This document shows, in pieces, positions 61,689 through 64,000 of a DNA stretch of 64,000 nucleotides. A model generated the notes under the pieces. The model searched no databases and was not told the origin of the DNA. It saw only the letters and a program-made list of their open reading frames with translations. The first letter of the stretch is position 1. The number at the start of each line of letters is the position of its first letter. The position numbers were made by a program, and so were the translations under genes. Source of the stretch: CAVXFS01 sp963761115 (GTDB lineage Bacteria > Pseudomonadota > Gammaproteobacteria > Burkholderiales > Gallionellaceae); the NCBI GenBank assembly GCA_963761115.1, contig CAVXFS010000005.1:930001-994000 (forward strand), read 5' to 3'.

Positions 61689-62978
61689 ATGGAGGCAGCT
61701 CTGATAGAAAATTGGAGACGCCAACTCGTATTCTTTAGCGGCGCACTTCTGGTTGGCACAGTTGCCATTCTGTTCGCGCTTGGCTGCGAAGTGTCTAACA
61801 GCATGTTCCACAAGATGGTCAGCATCTCGCCGTTTCTGCCGGTGCTGGTCACGCCTGCGGGTTTTGCCCTGGTCGTGTGGTTGACGCGCAAATATTTTCC
61901 CGGTGCGCAAGGCAGCGGCATTCCGCAGACCATCTCCGCGCTTGAACCCGGATCGAGCGAAAATCGCTCCATTCTGCTGTCGCTGCGGATCGCAGTGGGC
62001 AAGATATTCCTCACCATGATGGGTTTGCTGTTCGGTTCGTCCGTTGGGCGCGAAGGACCCACGGTGCAGATCGGCGCTTCGATCATGCACAGCATGAACC
62101 ACTTCGCCAAGTTTGCCAAACACGACATCGACCGCGGGCTGATCCTGGCCGGTGGCGCGGCCGGCGTGGCGGCGGCGTTCAATACGCCATTGGCCGGGAT
62201 CGTGTTTGCCATCGAGGAGATGGGACGTTCCTTCGACCAGCATAACAGCAGCACCATCCTGTTGACGGTGATCATCTCCGGTATCACCTCGCTGGCGTTC
62301 CTCGGCAATTATTCCTATTTTGGCCATACCTCCGAGTCTCTGGCATTCGGCTCCGACTGGGGCGTGGTCATTGTCTGCGGGATTGCGGGCGGGCTGATCG
62401 GCGGCGCATTCAGCCGCTCGCTGATAGAGGTCAACCGGGGTTTGGCCGGAACCGTAGGCATGATCTTGAAGGAACGTCCGGTGCTGGCCGCCGCCGGGTG
62501 TGGACTGATCCTCGCTTTCATAGGCCTGGCGTCGAACAACATGACCTACGGCAGCGGTTACGCCGAAGCGAAGCTATTGCTCAATGGCTCAGAAAATGTA
62601 TCGGAAGGCTATGGCCTGCTGAAAATGGCCGCCACGCTGGTTTCCTATGTCAGCGGCATGCCCGGCGGCATCATGGCGCCGTCGTTGTCCACCGGCGCGG
62701 GGTTCGGCGCCAACATCGCGCAATTCATGCCGTCGATTCCGGCTGGCGCCGCGATCACGCTGGGCATGGTGGCGTATTTTTCGGGCGCGACGCAGGTGCC
62801 GATTACGGCGTTCGTGATCGTGATGGAGATGACTGACAACCACGAGATGATCCTGCCGTTGATGGCGGCGTCGTTCATCGCCAGCGCCTGCTCCAAGCTG
62901 GTCTGTCCTTCATCGTTGTTCCATACGCTGTCGGGAAGTTTCAACCAGAAACACATAGAGCACAGGCCTGACGAGTAG
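61689..62978 (+). CDS. ClC-type chloride channel or H+/Cl- antiporter
   Basis: 429 residues, about ten to twelve helices. Selectivity-filter motifs are present: GSGIPQ (75-80), GREGP (120-124, gating Glu122) and the third filter block near SGMPGGIMAPSLSTGAGFGA. The proton-pathway Glu of the EcClC antiporter cannot be assigned by eye, so channel versus exchanger is open. The frame starts at ATG 61689; 248 bases upstream hold a TATAAT near 61577 and no gene. Confidence 0.9.
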   Translation: MEAALIENWRRQLVFFSGALLVGTVAILFALGCEVSNSMFHKMVSISPFLPVLVTPAGFALVVWLTRKYFPGAQGSGIPQTISALEPGSSENRSILLSLRIAVGKIFLTMMGLLFGSSVGREGPTVQIGASIMHSMNHFAKFAKHDIDRGLILAGGAAGVAAAFNTPLAGIVFAIEEMGRSFDQHNSSTILLTVIISGITSLAFLGNYSYFGHTSESLAFGSDWGVVIVCGIAGGLIGGAFSRSLIEVNRGLAGTVGMILKERPVLAAAGCGLILAFIGLASNNMTYGSGYAEAKLLLNGSENVSEGYGLLKMAATLVSYVSGMPGGIMAPSLSTGAGFGANIAQFMPSIPAGAAITLGMVAYFSGATQVPITAFVIVMEMTDNHEMILPLMAASFIASACSKLVCPSSLFHTLSGSFNQKHIEHRPDE

Positions 62979-63048
62979 CCGCCTTGAACAGCTGCGCAAT
63001 TGTTTCGCCGTATACCGTGATTTGTCTATTCTTACTGTCACAAAACAA

Positions 63049-63723
63049 ATGGCCCTGATGGATAAGCACCCCGGCTGGCCTGTTCCGGATAACGCATTCG
63101 CGGCCTACCCGCGCGTGATCATCTTGTCCTTGGTCGCGGCAGTACATGTTGCGGCATTCATGATCCTGGGAATATCCTTCCGCGATTCGCCTGTACCGAG
63201 ACGCGCAATGGAGGTGGTCTTGCTGGCCGCACCAGCCTCCTCGCAGGCGGCTCTGCCCCGTCGACAACCGTCATCCCGCGCGGCTGGCGCGTCGCAGAAG
63301 CATATCGAGGAACCCACGCCGGAACCGCAACTGGTCGAGCAGGAAGCGCGTGTTCCAGAAGTACCGGTGATTGATCCGGACAGGCCCGCGCCGTCGGTCG
63401 TCGCAGCGCCGGTCGCCCCGCCGCCGGTGCCGGAAGTGGCACCCGACTTCAAGGCATCCTACCTGAACAACCGCCTGAACTATCCGCCGATGGCGCAACG
63501 CATGGGCATCGAGGGTCGGGTAGTGCTGAATGTGGAAGTGCTGGCTGACGGATTTTGCGGGAAAGTGGATATCGTCCAGAGCAGCGGTCACGAGGTGCTG
63601 GACCGGGCGGCGCTTGAATCGGTCAAGACATGGCATTTTGTGCCGGCGCGTCACGGCACGCAGGCAGTCACCAGGTGGTTCAAGGTGCCCATCACGTTTG
63701 CGTTGAAGGATGAACAAGCTTGA
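63049..63723 (+). CDS. TonB-family energy transducer
   Basis: 224 residues from ATG 63049 (alternatives TTG 63022, ATG 63058). Short cytoplasmic start, one membrane helix (about 24-43), Pro/Glu-rich periplasmic spacer (about 70-130, PTPEPQLVEQEARVPEVPV), C-terminal TonB fold with YPPMAQRMGIEGRVVLNVEV and AALESVKTWHFVPARHG. No exbB or exbD adjacent. It would energise outer-membrane transporters together with an ExbBD pair located elsewhere. Confidence 0.88.
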   Translation: MALMDKHPGWPVPDNAFAAYPRVIILSLVAAVHVAAFMILGISFRDSPVPRRAMEVVLLAAPASSQAALPRRQPSSRAAGASQKHIEEPTPEPQLVEQEARVPEVPVIDPDRPAPSVVAAPVAPPPVPEVAPDFKASYLNNRLNYPPMAQRMGIEGRVVLNVEVLADGFCGKVDIVQSSGHEVLDRAALESVKTWHFVPARHGTQAVTRWFKVPITFALKDEQA

Positions 63724-64000
63724 TGGGCGACGTAGACGCCGGTCGCTGCGGACGAGTGGCCGAACTGGTGACGATCTCGAAAAAAGCTGGCGTCGCCAAA
63801 CTGTCGTTCATGGCCGTGGCACTAAAGCAGCAAAGCGAACCATCTGCACGGCATGGATGGATGGCGCGGGCAAGGGCGCCAGGCGCGCGAAAATTCAGTA
63901 TAATCACGCCCCGTTAAACCTGGTTCATTCAGGCGTTATTAATGGAGCCTGAATAGCATTGCGATCAGGTTGCGATTTTCAAGCCGGAGATGCCGGCAAC
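63724..64000. other. 3' end of window: promoter and leader hairpin, no settled gene
   Basis: A 65-codon plus-strand frame (63720-63917) overlaps the tonB stop but runs into a TATAAT (63899-63904), so I do not call it. The promoter-like -10 is followed by a perfect 8-bp stem ATTCAGGC/GCCTGAAT (63927-63934, 63947-63954). The downstream gene it would serve lies beyond the window. Confidence 0.4.

Noticed and set aside
63710..63952. 65- and 80-codon frames at the window end
   Set aside because: Overlapping alternative frames that run through a -10 promoter element; no family resemblance.

Overview
The window reads as a chromosomal segment of a betaproteobacterium. Gene order (ruvAB-ybgC-tolQRAB-pal-cpoB-queEC, eno-ftsB, prfC, xseA, mutS), a 16S/23S/5S operon of betaproteobacterial type and a row of periplasmic dihaem c-type cytochromes suggest a Nitrosomonadales member, probably a Gallionellaceae (Sideroxydans/Gallionella-like) iron oxidiser. 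The taxonomic call is inference from sequence style; no database search was run. No prophage, insertion sequence, CRISPR array or plasmid gene was recognised; the window is almost entirely core genome.

Layout. 0-8.2 kb: Holliday-junction helicase ruvAB, the Tol-Pal envelope system (ybgC, tolQRAB, pal, cpoB), 7-deazaguanine genes queE and queC, then tRNA-Lys and tRNA-Thr behind a strong promoter. 8.3-15.6 kb: a Sel1-repeat protein, then sucC-sucD-terC, the cytochrome bc1 operon petABC and a hexose-6-phosphate mutarotase. Nearly every gene between about 9.45 and 15.25 kb is broken by small indels that often compensate each other, which looks more like poor consensus sequence than gene decay. 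15.6-25.4 kb: a 59-residue membrane protein, rhlE, srkA, a YchJ-like protein, four tandem dihaem cytochromes on the minus strand, a methyltransferase, and prfC / S4 protein / arfB. 25.4-40.7 kb: a large CHASE-PAS-GGDEF-EAL protein, a bcp-type peroxiredoxin, uup (frameshifted), a type II secretion operon gspGHIJKLMN (gspL frameshifted), amiC, tsaE and queG.

40.7-46.5 kb: one rRNA operon, tRNA-fMet - 16S - tRNA-Ile - tRNA-Ala - 23S - 5S - terminator. The only convincing promoter lies before tRNA-fMet. Canonical processing stems around 16S and 23S can be read directly, and every spacer between 16S and 5S also carries a hairpin built from one short repeat family (core CTAACGACTA / TAGTCGTTAG). 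46.7-64 kb: pyrG, kdsA, eno, ftsB, two small lipoproteins, folD, ppa, a 583-bp AT-rich intergenic region, xseA, a three-gene ArnT/SMR/ArnB-like lipid-sugar cluster, mutS (with an in-frame palindromic repeat insertion), a ClC channel and an orphan tonB.

The most unusual signals are the repeat-built hairpins punctuating the rRNA operon, the REP-like palindrome translated inside MutS, the four-cytochrome cluster, and the indel cluster at 9.45-15.25 kb. I did not find a convincing new multi-gene system.
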